From NCBI GenBank assembly GCA_013398955.1, contig VWPU01018616.1, positions 62,001-126,000 on the forward strand: 64,000 nt of DNA, given 5' to 3'. The number at the start of each line of letters is the position of its first letter. Within the stretch, counting starts at the first letter, position 1. This document shows, one piece after another, positions 1 through 12,327 of this stretch. The notes beneath the pieces are model-generated. The model saw only the letters and a list, made by a program, of their open reading frames with translations, was not told the DNA's origin and ran no database searches. The DNA comes from Callaeas wilsoni (Eukaryota; Chordata; Aves; Passeriformes; Callaeidae). The position numbers and the translations under genes were made by a program.

Positions 1-2984
1 TGTAAAATATGTAAACACCTTTATGAACAATCGGTTGGAGACACATCTGCCAATGTCATTTCTGCACATAAAATTGATAATTTTAGGTGTACATTTCTAA
101 ATTCTATATAAGTTCCTTTCACTAATTTTTCTTAGGGTGAACCAACCCATAGGAAATACTACCTTCGGGCACTAATGAAGAATATAAAATATCTTAATCT
201 GGTGGTAAAGGCATGCGTAGTTTGGGAACTGCAATTAGACTACAGGGAATCTTAATGGGAAGAGGAATACCAGAAAAGCTAATGATGAAATAATTTATTG
301 GAGTCAGCAGATTGATTAAAAATAATGCTTTTTTTTATTTTCACAAAAGGGAAAGCAGTAATGAAATCATGTGGGTTCAAGGGTTGTCAGAACTGGTAGC
401 ACTGTGCTTCTTTATCTGAAGGTATTGCAGTCACAAGGGAGAAAAATAGGTAAAATTTGAGACATCAGCTCCCACAGAATTTAACTGCTGGCAACGAGCT
501 GATCTTGGTAAGTAATTTAATGAAATTGCCTGGTGCCCAAAGAAACTAACTGCAGTTAAAAGCTGGCTGACCAGATTCGCTTCAGAAAAGATACCTCTCA
601 AAGCAGTGGTGTTTAGGGAAACACAAGTGGATTGTACCTGTGCTATTGCCAAAAATGTATAGCCAGACAGCATCATGATGGTCAATATTTGCACACGTAC
701 AGGTCTTCAAAGGCACATGCCTAGAAATGATCTAACAATCCTGATTGATTGATGCTCTGATCCCCAGTCCCTGAAGTGCTGCTTCTGGAAATTATATACA
801 AATACCATGGTCTGTGTTAGCTCAAAGTGCCGGCAGGTAAGCCAGGTACAGTATTTTGGGAATATACACAAGCACCAGCTGCTACTTGCTATCTATTCTT
901 TAAACCATCTGGTTTGGAGCATACACTACAGAGCACAAAATTCAGGTTATTGCTTGATCAATTCTGCCATCTAATGACTGCGTTCAGACAGCGCTTTCCA
1001 CTACTGCTTCCTGCTAGTTTTTAACTGAATCAGACTTTCTTCTATCTGGCATATATTTCTATTCCATCTCGGGTTCTGTAGCAGGGACTGTTGTGCTCCA
1101 GTAAGAGATATAACCATACTGCAAAAATGTAATCCTTCCTGTGGTTTCTTTACTCCAGAAAGTGAAGTAGGTAGGTTCCCTGCAGTGCTGTGTGACTGCA
1201 GCTCAGAGGAGACGCTGCTATGAGTCAAGACCACCTGGTAAGTAAAAACCCAAAAAACTTCAAAGACCCTCCAATGCCAAAACCCCAGGAGGAGACTCCC
1301 TCTGGACCTACTACGGCTTTGAAGGCAGACCCCCCCCTTTAATCCTCACCCCTTCCTTATCGGAAAGCTGAAGAAATGCCTCCCACTGTGCCTCAGGCTG
1401 ATTAAAAAAATACACAAGGAAAAAATGAAGCGATTATTTGTACTCACAAAGAAACTACATAAAATGCACTTGATTATCCCAAATTTTTTATTTTTTCATA
1501 CAAATATTTTTAAACATACATCTATCTCACACCAAAATGTACATTTTAATTGCACCAAGCACTTTTTTTAATGAGCTGCTTGCAGACAGAATGTGATGTG
1601 CTGATGGATTTGCAGTAATAAAATACGGTCACTCAGCTGCAAATACCATCCTTCACTTCCCATACTCTCTATTTTCACAGTTGCAGACTTCTGGAGAAAG
1701 ATATGCTTAAATGTGTTGGAAGTAATAATCAGTTCATGTATGAGTTTTTCTAAGAATGAGACAAGTAAATTTTTTTTTTTTTAATTAGGATATAGAACAC
1801 CATGCTCAATGAAATTTTATTTCTTCTTGAAGGATTGACCCCAAAAAAGAGAGTTTTATATTTGTGTAGTTGGTTATCGTTGGCTTCATAGGATCTTTAA
1901 GATGAAAGAAAAAAAGATAAAACCAATGTGAGAAGTTTTCTATTAACATGAACATTAGAATCAGGCATTATTTGCTGAATAATTTTTTAAAATTTTGTTT
2001 TCCAACAGGCATTATTCCTCTCATGAAAGCTAAGCATTGTGAACACATTGTGAGAGGGCAAAACAGTAGGCAATGGAGGCAATTTTTTCACATTTACTCA
2101 CACTTTCTGACCTTTACTGTAAAAATATACCACTTATTAGAGAAGCAGCAGCCTCGGACTGAGGTAGTACAGGGTTTCATGTGTCCTAACCTACCAGCCC
2201 CATACGGCTTCTCAAATCAGAAGCTCTGTAAAAGACTTGAAAGTCCTGGAAATCTCCTACAAGAGCAATAGAAAGCATGTAAAAGGAGACAATCTCTAGC
2301 ACAGCCACTAGAATGTTGATCTGGGGGCGTGTCCAAAGAGCAAATGCACTGTCTGAGCTCACCAGAGTTGGTGCACCTGGAGGTGCAGTTGATCAACTTG
2401 AATAACCAGAAAGTCAGACACTGTTTTCCAAATGGTATCAGAATTGGTGGAAGTGGAAATCCAAAGAGGATTGATAGCACCTCAGTCTTTCTTGTGTAAC
2501 TCCTGAAATATGTACGCTACCAGCAAATCAAGGGCTTTCACTAAAACACTACCTCCCTCTGTTTCATATCCCTCAGTGCAAACAGAGTCCTAACATACAC
2601 AGTTTCCTGAATTAGAAGGAAAAATCTATATGCCAAGAGGAAGGATAAAGAAATACTGAGAAAAATGACAGGTCTTTAGTGAAAAGAAAAACAGTAAAAG
2701 AAAGTTTGACTTACTTCTCATCTCAGACCATTTACCAGATATAGCATTAGTTTGTTGACAGAGTTAGTCTTTGAGGATTTTAGTGAATTCTAGAATGAAG
2801 CACATTCAACATATTCGGTGCTACATCTGACAAATACAGTTTTTATGTATGTACTAAGCTGACATCAGGAGTGATTATCATACATGAGCAGGCCAAATTT
2901 AAGTAAGTTAACTAAATTTCAGTAGTTCAGCCAAGGAACATTACTGATGTGGTAATATCTGCTATATTTCTGTATCCCAGGTCA
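1..2984. other. AT-rich non-coding sequence, nothing recognised
   Basis: No open frame here is longer than 107 codons, and none resembles a known protein. There are short T and A runs (for example near 1770-1782) and a run of eight C near 1331. No repeat family, promoter or exon could be supported by eye. Confidence 0.6.
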
Positions 2985-3021
2985 AAAATTAAAAAGGAGG
3001 AAAAAAAGAAAAAAAAAAAAT
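2985..3021. repeat. A-rich low-complexity tract
   Basis: Almost pure A with a few G and T interruptions, ending in a run of twelve A. It could be the decayed poly(A) tail of an old retrocopy, but the preceding sequence shows nothing recognisable as an inserted gene or SINE. Confidence 0.7.
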
Positions 3022-5383
3022 TTATGCTTCACCAAAAAATGACAGAGCTCCCTGAGCTGCCCCTGATAGATTATTACCTAGCAAGTGCACACCATGGATC
3101 TTTTCCAGAGCCAAGTCACAACCCAGCAGCTGACTCTGTCACCCAAAGTTCAGGTGCCCATAACCTAAAACTATATTCACCACGTGTTTACCCATTGATT
3201 GCTGGAATAAAACAAGTCCTTTGCTCCTGGGCCTTGTAGGTAAAAAAGCAGAGAGACTGGGTATCAATGGCTGCTCCTAATCACAGATGATTCACCAGTG
3301 CTTATGAAACAAACCAAACAATATCCAAGCAAAGGCCAGGAAAAATATAGAGCAATAAAGGACTTGACCAGGCCAATAAGTTAGAGAAATAGACAAATCT
3401 GTTGTAAATTATTTTTTTGTATCTTGTATATTTTTTCCATACCTGTAAGTGCAGTGACTGTTCTGGTTTACAATTAATGCAGAAGTAATACAGCAGAAAG
3501 CCTTGCAGATTTATCCCACTCTGGCTGCAGGTCCACACTAGAGTTTGATAATGACAAAACCAAGGTTTCCAGTGTCAATGGCTGATACTTTTCTATCCCT
3601 TCAGCTTTGCTGACCCAGCTGATTTGCAGTGTATTTTAACAGCAACCCTAGCTGTAATTCAGCTTAAGGAGAACACCTCTCCATGAAGGGATTTTTAACT
3701 GTAGAGTAGGTGGAATCACAATCTACATGCATTGCAGCAATTTATGATGTGGTATTATACCTTATTTCAATAGTGACTCATTTAGTCTAGTAGGCTAATA
3801 GTGATTTGGATCAAACTTTCCACCTTCATCAGTTCACTGCATAATTTTGCAGTCCTACCCACAGATGATATTTTACTTTCTTATTTAGACTGGTAATTGT
3901 TTCATATTATATAAGAGACATTCAAGGAAGGTTTAAATTCAATGTAGACTCAGGGAATAAATGAAAACAGAAAAATATGTTATACATATAGCTTAATCCA
4001 TGAAAATGTAATTTTTCAAATGGTGTCTACGTAGAAATAAAGTTTAGAAATAAAAGAAGTCCCTTCTTTTTTTAAGCTGAAATTCCAAGGTTGCTTTTTT
4101 GGGGTTTTTTTCAAAATAAAAATACAGTCTTTTTTTCCTTTACAAACATTGAGATTTTTTTATCCGTTCTGGTTTTGACAAGATTGGAAAGCTAACAGTT
4201 GAAATATTAAACAGATTGTATAAAAATATAATATTACACGGCATGATAGAATATAAAAAACAGATTAAGTGAATTATGAAGCTGAAAGAATTTTTCATTC
4301 TTTAAATGAAATATCTAACAAAGAGCGCGGAAAATATTTTTACACTATTGCAACAAAATGAGAGGGAAAATAATTGATTTATTCTTTATCCTTTAGAAAT
4401 ATCATCAAAAGACCTTTTTTTTCTGCAGTATTTCCCAAAAATTATGGTATGGATGAGGGCAGGGGAAGTGTTTAGAATTCCTCTCTAAAGAACAGATGCT
4501 TTGACCAATCTTGTTTATTGTCAGTATCCATTATTTAAAGAGGCATTCATATGTAAGGATTCTACATGTAAGATAAGGATGCAGCAGCATTAAGAGCAGC
4601 ACTGAAACAGCCCGTAAGAATTCATAGCTTTATATTTTCCAGGTAAAAGGCATAAGCAAGGATGCAAAAGCGCATGGCGGTAAGATGAACGTCAGTGGGG
4701 GAGTCAGAAGAATCACTATACATGACTTTTCCTCCATGTATGACCCTCAGCTTGAGGCAAACTGATCCTCTTACCCAGTAGACTTTTTTTGGATACTCCA
4801 GAGAAAAATGCTGGTGTTTTCATTCTTGCATGCTCCAGTAGGACAGATAAGCTTTCCGTTTTCATACTGGTCTCATTGATTTTATAAGCACTGTACAAGT
4901 AGATTTTGATGCTTGGACAGTCTAGGGCTCTCCACAGGATTTAAAATGTCCTACCTACTTTCTTGGTTAGGCTCCTGCCTTTCTGTTTCTTCCTTCCACT
5001 TTATCACCCTCTTTGATGTTCCTTAATCTTTGTTGGCCTTTTGAATACTCCTCTGAGGACTGGTGATTCATCTTAGGACCTAATCATTATTTTCTGATGG
5101 CTCTCCAGCCTTCTTAAACGTCCATTAACTGCTACCAGCTCAAGCATGTACGCTTTAAAGCTCTCCTGCTCATCTCCTTTCCTTCTTCATAGAATAGTTT
5201 CCCTGCTTATTTTTTAGCTTCCCTCTGCCTGTATATGCACACATGGGAGAAGATGTCTATAAAGAGGCTGAGAGCCTGAGGGGATTCTTGGTAAACGGGC
5301 TAGTATTCAGGAGTCAAGGTTTTGGCAGGCAGAAGGCCATGAGAAAGGGCAGGCAAGAGACACAGATGGAGAATGGAATTTAT
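3022..5383. other. AT-rich non-coding sequence, nothing recognised
   Basis: No credible coding segment or repeat family was seen. There are several T-runs (4060-4160) and many AATAAA-like hexamers, which are expected by chance at this base composition. Confidence 0.6.
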
Positions 5384-5420
5384 ACAAAACAAATGAACAA
5401 ACAAACAAACAAGAAAAAAA
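5384..5420. repeat. (CAAA)n-type simple repeat
   Basis: A short run of CAAA units (about five, some imperfect) followed by seven A. It is imperfect and short, and belongs to the A/C-rich low-complexity class also seen at 14822-14900 and 28254-28386. Confidence 0.75.
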
Positions 5421-7559
5421 TGGACATATATATTTCTACAAAAACTAGATCAAGATGGGAGAACAGCAACAAAACATAAAGAATGACACCTCCTCACTCT
5501 TGAGCCTTGTTAAACTGCAAAAGTTAAATTTCAAACCAAAAAGAAAACAAAACAGCTAAAATAACACCAGAAAAATAACACTGTTGAACTACTTTCTACA
5601 GTACAACACAGACAGACCATTGGAAAAATTTATTTCTGTCTTCTTCCACAATTCCATAAATACTTTTCAAAGATCAACAACCATCAGTCCACACTGGTCA
5701 ATTGACTTTTCTCTGCAGAATTTTAATTCATGTATTAAGTAGAAACAGAGATGAAACCCAGAATAAACAAAAATTCAATAAGTTGAATAAATGAGCTTCA
5801 ACATATGAGGAGGCTAAAAAGAGTTACACCTACAACATAATTGGCAAGCAAGAAAGAGAAGACAAAACACAGAAGGATTATTTGCACCTAATAAAAACGT
5901 GATCACAAGGAATCCCACTTCCACAAGGAAAAGTGAATATCTTATGCTTAAGCGCCATCCAATGACATGACAGATCTCCAGCAGTACATGCTGTCTAGAA
6001 ATAAAGCAATATTTCTCTTGAAATATGTTTCCCTTTGTCTTGCTACAGATGTGCCTTTAGGGTAGGGTTTGTGTAACTTAAAATCGTGGTTTACCTAATA
6101 TTGCCATCTAGTGGCACAACGGTCAATTCCAAGACAATCCTCTTTGGAAGGAAGGTACCGTTACAGGATTTATACGCTATTGCAAAAAAGAGTTAACCAA
6201 AATACAGTGCTAACAACAGCACACAAGAAAATGGAGTCTAGTCTGCGGGACGACACATGCCCCAAATATTCTGTTAATTGTGAGTGCGTGAACACAAGCC
6301 TAAGGAACACGGAAGTATTGGAAAAAGTCACAGACTGGACATGCAAGCGCTAGGCAAGCAACATGCAAGACACAAACTAACAGTGTCTGGCTGATTTAAA
6401 ACAAGGGAAAAAATAAACATCCTACCAATTAAGAGATGGTAATTGACATAACACTGATCACCACCTCCACTAAGCTCAACACAAAACGCACAATACTCTC
6501 GATGGTTAGGAAGCTCCATCAGAAACATCTGTCTCTTAGCCTAAAAACCTGATGAATCGCTTAAGCAGGGAAAGCTTAAAAGCAACATGTTCCTCAGATC
6601 CAGCTTAGGTGTCCCACAGTTAGTCTGACTTTATCATCCTCCATTCCCTTGTCAGTCATCAAGGAAAAATAATTACTGCCAAAGGCGATTTATCCTACCC
6701 TAAATCTGCAGCCAAGGTAAGCCTGAAGATGCCTATTTGTCTTCAGTGACTATGAAAGGAGCCTAAGGAGATCAGCTTATATTAACCAACCAAAGCTGAT
6801 CTCAGCGCAGGCAGCCATGAGCCAACTCAGAAAAAGCTCAATGACAAAATTTACTGACATAGAATTCTAGAGTTACCTAAATGCACAACCTGAATTCACA
6901 AGCATTGAACTTAATACTTTGTTCTCAGTAGTTAAAGCCTCTCCCCGGATTTTCTCATTCACAAAAAATGAAATATGCTTTGTAACGCAAGGGTGATGCC
7001 GAAACTGGAGGAAAGCCAAAAAACGATAAAATATTTACCTGTTAGGTAGTCACAGGGCATACAGGACATGCTGTGGGACTCCTTATGTAAACAACATTTG
7101 GTAGATGTAAAAATAAACTCTGATTTTCGTATCTCTGGTGTACCCAAAAGTTTGGTGATCAGCAAGGAGGGCAAAAACCATGAATGTATTCACATCAGCT
7201 AAAATGAACTGAACCACTGATAGCAGGTCGTGAGTTCTCTTCACTGACTAGAGAGAGAATGCTTGGTGAGTGCACCAGGTGTAAACATCTGGGCATGCTT
7301 GACTCAGTGCCACCTGGACACCACTAAGTGTCCTCATTTGCCTCCAGCTTCTGCTTCAGTTATACAGAAGCATTTAAAGACGCAACCTTTAGCCACCAGA
7401 AAAACTCAGTGACGAGACAAAACACAGAGGGAACTTTTACAGAAAAGAAAGCATGATTAGTGATCATGTTGGAAGATGAAGATTGAAGGATCTGAGGTTA
7501 GGTCAGTAAGGAAAGGAAAAATATTTCCATTTGGTTTAAATAATGGGAATGTGGAGAAG
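5421..7559. other. AT-rich non-coding sequence, nothing recognised
   Basis: The open frames are 66 to 80 codons or shorter and look random in composition. No repeat or RNA gene was recognised. Confidence 0.6.
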
Positions 7560-7720
7560 ATGTAATTTTTAGACACACTTGCTTCATTTTAGGTTGTGTA
7601 TTAAACGACTTGAAATGTCAGCTAATAGGGCATGTGCAAATCGATTATTAGCCAGTATTTTGTATTTCAAGTCTATTTTCAATCAAAAGCTGTCAGACTA
7701 ATTTTTAAACCATAATATGA
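7560..7720. other. candidate conserved non-coding element
   Basis: This stretch has even composition, no low complexity, and several homeodomain-like TAAT/ATTA cores alongside an ATCGATTATT motif. That texture is common in vertebrate enhancers. It is an impression only: conservation cannot be seen from one sequence, and no specific enhancer is recognised. Confidence 0.2.
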
Positions 7721-7879
7721 TCCCGAAAGATTTTTATCAGCAGTGAAAGGAAATCTGTGGGTAGAAAAGGTGATTGGCATAGCACAAACTGCTTGGAATC
7801 TGACAGAACAAGAACTGTAAAACCCCTTATATACCCCACTTTAAAAGGTCACAAGGGAAGAAAAATGTTTGCAATAGTT

Positions 7880-8060
7880 CATGCCAAAAGTCCTTGTAGA
7901 CCAGTATCTTCTGTCCAACAGTGGGAAAAAGAATGGATTTACGACAAAGTTAAGGAGGGAGCAGCAATATATCTCCCAGAGTACTCAGCCACCTTTGAGA
8001 GTTCTGCAGCTTAGGGCCTTCTTGAATCACAGTTATTTGACAGTCCCTTCTGGATTTCTC
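7880..8060 (+). repeat. possible old avian interspersed repeat
   Basis: The phrase around a 'paid' CAACAGTGG, then GAGTACTCAGCCACC, then TTCTGCAGCTTAGGG, resembles a dispersed bird sequence I recall only loosely, so the family cannot be named. The 114-codon plus-strand frame over it (7881-8225) matches no known protein and is probably incidental. Masking against an avian repeat library would settle it. Confidence 0.2.
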
Positions 8061-8230
8061 TTCTACAAAGCACAGGATGAAGAGGCATCAGCCTCCTGTT
8101 ACAGTAGAACTTGTGATACAGAACTCCAATCACAAACACAAATCCACCTACTTGTAAAAAGACAGCCTAGTGAAAAGAATGAGTGCTCTATAATCATTGA
8201 ACTTGATGTAACTGGAAAAGCATAACTATT

Positions 8231-8599
8231 CATGATTTGGGTGTGTTACACCTCTATATATCTTCCTAGTTTATAACAGTATAATGGATTCACACAGAAC
8301 CAGTGCTTTGATTTTCCTGCCCTTTATGATATTTTGGGAAAGTTTTTTCCTAAAGAAAAATCTTTATAAAAATATTGGCTAACTTTTGTTACATGGTTTT
8401 TAACAGCTTTCTGCATCTTAAGAAAGACTTCATGTGAAATAGCTTTTTTTGTCTTTTAAAATTATATGCAAGCCACAGGTGGCATCACGAATCTCGTCAC
8501 TTCTGTCTCTGCACTCAGGGGAAATATTTTTTCCTGAGAAAACCTTTCAAAAATATCTAGAAAAAGCGTAATGAAACATTTTGTGTTAATGGTTGCACT
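8231..8599. other. non-coding, nothing recognised
   Basis: Ordinary AT-rich sequence between the possible repeat at 7880 and the G-rich island that begins near 8600. Confidence 0.5.
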
Positions 8600-10110
8600 G
8601 AAGGCAAAAGCACAGCCTAGGGTGAAGAGTAGAGGAAGGTGTTAAGTCTCAGGATTTGGGTCTATGCTTTGAGGTTATGGATTAGAAAAAGGCACTGGGC
8701 TAAGAATTAGAGGTAGGGCTGAGGGCTTTACAAGCACTGTGGGATTGTGCTTGGACGTAGGGTGAGGGCTGAGCAAAGGGGATCCTTCCATCTCTGTTCC
8801 ACACATCACCATCTCTTCCACTGCTCTGCTGGCTGAGCTCCCTCCTGCCCAGCCTCCATCTCATGGACAGCCAGCTGCTTTTCAGAGGGCCCCTCACAGT
8901 GAACAGCTAAGTGCTTTCCCTCTAATGTGCATCTCCCTCTCCTATCCCATGACCTCCCTGCTGCCCTGACTCCGTAAGGGGCTTTGGTAGGACAGAGGGT
9001 TAGTGGTCGGGTTAGGGGATTGGTTTTTGTGTTCATGATGGCCTGTGGGCTTGACCTGTGTGGGAGGAGGTCATGGACTGTGCTGTGCCAGACACAGCCC
9101 GTGCCAGCTCCACAGTGCATGCACTGTATGGCAGAATCAGAGGAGTTTCTGGAGCCTCCGCAAAGAGATGTTAGGTACTAAGTGCTGAGGCCAAGGGACA
9201 CGGAAAGAGATAATTATGCTACAGTAGAAGACACAAGAGAAAATGACAGAGAAGAATGAAAAAGAAGGAAAAAAGCCAAAAATTGGCAGTCTGAGTGCTG
9301 GCGAAAAAAGAGCCACCTGAGCAAGGGCTGTAGACAAATATCAGGCTGGATAGGGAGAGTGAGAAGAATCAGGACGAGGCATGACTCTAAAGGACTATGG
9401 TTGGTGAAGGAATCTGTGTTGGACCTGTTAAGAAACAAGGAGCATGAAGATAAAAGGACCTGCTGCACACCAACCCCGGTCTCCTGCATCACCCACTGCC
9501 TCACCAAAGGATGTGAGCGCAACGCACAGCAAATGGATTAGAGGCATGAAAGGGGAGAGCAGAGATGCCCAGAGGGTAGCCAAGGCATTTTCCCTACTTG
9601 TGGTTTTTTTTGTTTGGTTTTGAGTCGAGGGGGTTTTGGGTATTGTTTTGGGGGTTGAGGTTGGGTTGTTTTGGGGTTTTTTTTTTTGGGAGAAGGGGTG
9701 GACAGACAGTTAATACCAGAATCAGTAATAAAAAGTTTTGTCAACTGGCAGTAAACTACACTCATTCAAATTTCCTAACATGAGCCTGGAGTTTTTGCCC
9801 ATCACAATCATCTTCCCAGGCATTTGCTCCATAGCCCTGCTCTCCTGGTGGGCCTAACACATGTGAGCTAAGATTAAGAAAAGACTCTTGGGCTTCAGGC
9901 TTAGAGTGAGGGTCTGAAGACCTTGGGTTAGGGTGGCTAGGGTTTCAGGCACCTCATTAGGATTTCTGCTTATGGGGCTTGCATTCAGGCCGGGGCTGGG
10001 GATTGAACTCACCTTTAAGGCTTAGAGATTTGGCCTTTGGGATTCAGGAAAGGCTTCAGGTGAATGTTATGGGCCTGGTTAAGGTTCCTGGCAAGGGGGT
10101 AAGGTATGGG
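8600..10110 (+). repeat. degenerate G-rich repeat island (TTAGGG-like and TTCAGG motifs)
   Basis: Three clusters (about 8620-8785, 8978-9070 and 9885-10105) carry recurring plus-strand words such as TAGGG, GTTAGGG, GAGGGCT, GGGCTT and TTCAGG, at irregular spacings of roughly 20-30 bases. GTTAGGG or GGTTAGGG occurs in the second and third clusters. The base composition is visibly G-richer than the flanks. This fits a decayed minisatellite or interstitial telomere-like block. The spacing is too irregular to define a consensus by eye. Intervening parts (9070-9600) are ordinary sequence. Confidence 0.45.
9602..9698 (+). repeat. G/T-rich low-complexity tract with G-runs
   Basis: A strand-asymmetric stretch of T-runs and G-runs. 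Five G-runs of three to five G lie at 9629-9633, 9638-9640, 9650-9654, 9663-9665 and 9673-9676, with gaps of 4, 9, 8 and 7 bases. This meets a relaxed G-quadruplex pattern but not the strict 1-7 base loop rule. Read on the other strand it is the same A/C-rich type as 14822-14900 and 28254-28386. It keeps reading frames open on both strands, which explains the low-complexity open frames here. Confidence 0.75.
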
Positions 10111-10329
10111 CCAGCTTTCTGTTGTTTAGTATACATTAGAGAAACTACCTTTCTCAGTCAGTCTTATTTTGGCTGTGTTATACAGAGTAATTGTTTGATT
10201 TTCTACTTGTGATTTTGGTTCAGTCTTAATTTAATTTAGTATGATTATATGAGTTAAATTTTTTTCTTTATTATTTTGATCGTCTGTTTATACTTTTCCT
10301 TGAAGTTGGTGAATTGCTGAAAAGTTCTA

Positions 10330-10600
10330 CTATCCCATAGCTGAAAGTGGGAGCCAGGACACATTGCCTGTGAAGCTAATTAAAAACTGATATGGCAAAT
10401 GGTAACGGGGATAGTGCACACAAACTGCATTTCTCGCTTGTTGCCAGCAAAGGGAGCTGTTAAGCCCTTCAAACTGCAGCATCCTCATGACTAGTGGGAA
10501 ACATGAACCTGAACTTGAGTATTATCACCGTAATGAATGTGTCCAATTAATTTGTTTATTGCCTGGGCTTCTTCTGTTGTTTACACATAAAATATTTTCC
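10330..10600. other. candidate conserved non-coding element
   Basis: Balanced composition without low complexity, unlike its AT-rich flanks, with a CCAATTAATTTG motif and a GGCAAATGG motif. No open frame spans it. The call rests on texture alone and needs alignment to other birds. Confidence 0.2.
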
Positions 10601-11836
10601 CCCATAATGGTTTATTCCATAATTCTTTGCATACATCACTGATAAAGGCTGAAACTCCTTTCACAAGAAGACAAGACCTCCTTGTGGAAATTTCCTAACT
10701 TTCAATCGGAGTAGCAATAACTGAATAAAAGGAAGATTAAAAACCTTTAGGTGATATTTTGATTAAGTGTCTGTCTTTATCCTTTTGTGGCACATTTGCA
10801 TTGTGACTAATAAACTTTTGCTCTTCAGTAATAACTGCATTTTATCTCCTCGAGGCAGTGATGAAATCCTTCTGCTTTCAAAAGATAACTACAATGCCCA
10901 TACTGCAATGCACTAGTTGCATGAAGGTTAGGGCTGATAAATCATTAAATATTCTTTTTTGGTCTTTCATCAACTCACAGTACACTTGAACTTAATAAAG
11001 AATAAAAAAGTTCCTTTTTAACTGCTCAAAGGAAATCCAAAAGACAGGAAAATAGAAGTGGATTTCTATAAAAGGTTAAGGTGTTACTTCCCTATGTTCA
11101 CTCATCTCTTAAACTTGAGCTATCTGTCTTAACATTGCCAAAAATAAGAAAAAATAAGCTTTGCTATGTAATTCTGTCTGTTGGCACATATTAATAGCAT
11201 TAAAGATGATCTAGTATTTATTCAGCATATAAGTGTAACTGAGCATTACAAAAATACAGTGAAAATCTTTGTTCGTTCTGTAACTATGACAAAGGGACTA
11301 CGTTTGTACAACAGAAACAAAAATGTGCAAAGCAATTTGAAGTGACAAACCAAAAAAGTATATGTTATCAAATGGCAGTGGAGCAGCAAGAAAAGAACCA
11401 CTCAGAGTGAAACACAGACATATTGCTTGTTGCTTAAGTACTTGTGGTGCAAGCTGGATGCAAGGGGTCCGAATGGCAAAACGGGTTACTACTCTAGGTT
11501 TTGTGAAAACCTGTCAAAAAGACATGGTCACACAGAGAACTAGAATAATTCAGGCATGTCGGTTTTTTGAGTGAGTACTCTTTTTCCAGCTGGCACTATT
11601 AATTACAATTTGAGCTGATTTAACATTCCATTGTAAATTAGATGAAAGAAAGAATTACCTACTCTTACCAATAACAGCTCAGCTCCTGACTTTGCCCTCA
11701 GTCCTTATTTTGAGCTTGCTCCAACCCCTACTGGACTCACAGAGACAATATACTTTGCTAAATTTTCATTAAAATTCATTTTCCCTTCTCATCCCTCTCC
11801 CACACTCACAAAATAAAGTGAACTGTTTTGTGGCAG
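10601..11836. other. AT-rich non-coding sequence, nothing recognised
   Basis: No repeat family or exon was seen. A 70-codon plus-strand frame at 11362-11574 shows no recognisable domain and no convincing flanking splice sites. Confidence 0.55.
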
Positions 11837-12038
11837 GAAATTATTTTTGAATCTACTTAAGCCAGTCCCAGAGATGCCTCAAGAGACAGAACCTTTCAAC
11901 TTAAAAGAGGGTGAGGAAAGGTTGGTGGTACTGCACCATGTAGCTTCTTCACTCTCAGATCCTGATATACGTGTGAAACAGATCATTTATAAGGAACTTG
12001 CTCCCACAGAAGTCAAAAAAGGATTTTTCTTCTTACAG
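11837..12038 (+). other. unrecognised exon-like open segment
   Basis: This 202-base segment follows an AG (TTTTGTGGCAG) and is followed by GTAGGA after CAG, so it has both minimal splice signals. It is open across its whole length in one frame, about 67 codons, rich in Glu, Val and Lys. No domain is recognised. The acceptor has a weak pyrimidine tract, and an open run this long can arise by chance. It could be a lineage-specific or lncRNA exon, or nothing. Confidence 0.12.
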
Positions 12039-12260
12039 GTAGGATCTTCTCTTAAAAGAAAAATTAGAAGGCATAGTAGGCACATTTGCAGTTATCATGA
12101 CTGAAAGAGTGTATGCAGCTACTAGACTGAATCTAGTTAGCTAATTCTGAATTATCACATTCTTCTCCTTCAGTTCATTATTATACTGTCCTCTCTTCTT
12201 TTGATTGCAGCAACCCAGGCTCCTGAGTTTTATGTTGTTTGACTGATTTTATATCTTTTA

Positions 12261-12327
12261 GAGTTGGACTCGATGATCTCAAGAGTCTTTTTCAACAGAA
12301 GTGATCATGTGTTACTATGGTTTTATG
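12261..12327 (+). mobile_element. CR1: CR1 LINE 3'-end fragment
   Basis: It contains GTTGGACTCGATGATCTC followed by a diverged 'GGTCTTTTCCAAC' equivalent and a final CTATGGTTTTATG. This is the order found at the extreme 3' end of avian CR1 elements. Only the last 70 bases or so are recognisable. The copy is old, with many substitutions and no coding capacity. Confidence 0.7.

Noticed and set aside
7881..8225. 114-codon plus-strand open frame
   Set aside because: It overlaps a possible old dispersed repeat, and the peptide has no recognisable domain.
8806..9120. Minus-strand frame of 104 codons and its overlaps in the G-rich island
   Set aside because: Higher GC content lowers stop frequency here. 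The peptide looks like translated repeat.
9538..9783. Low-complexity frames rich in Pro/Lys (minus) and Gly/Phe (plus)
   Set aside because: They are artefacts of the G/T tract at 9602-9698.
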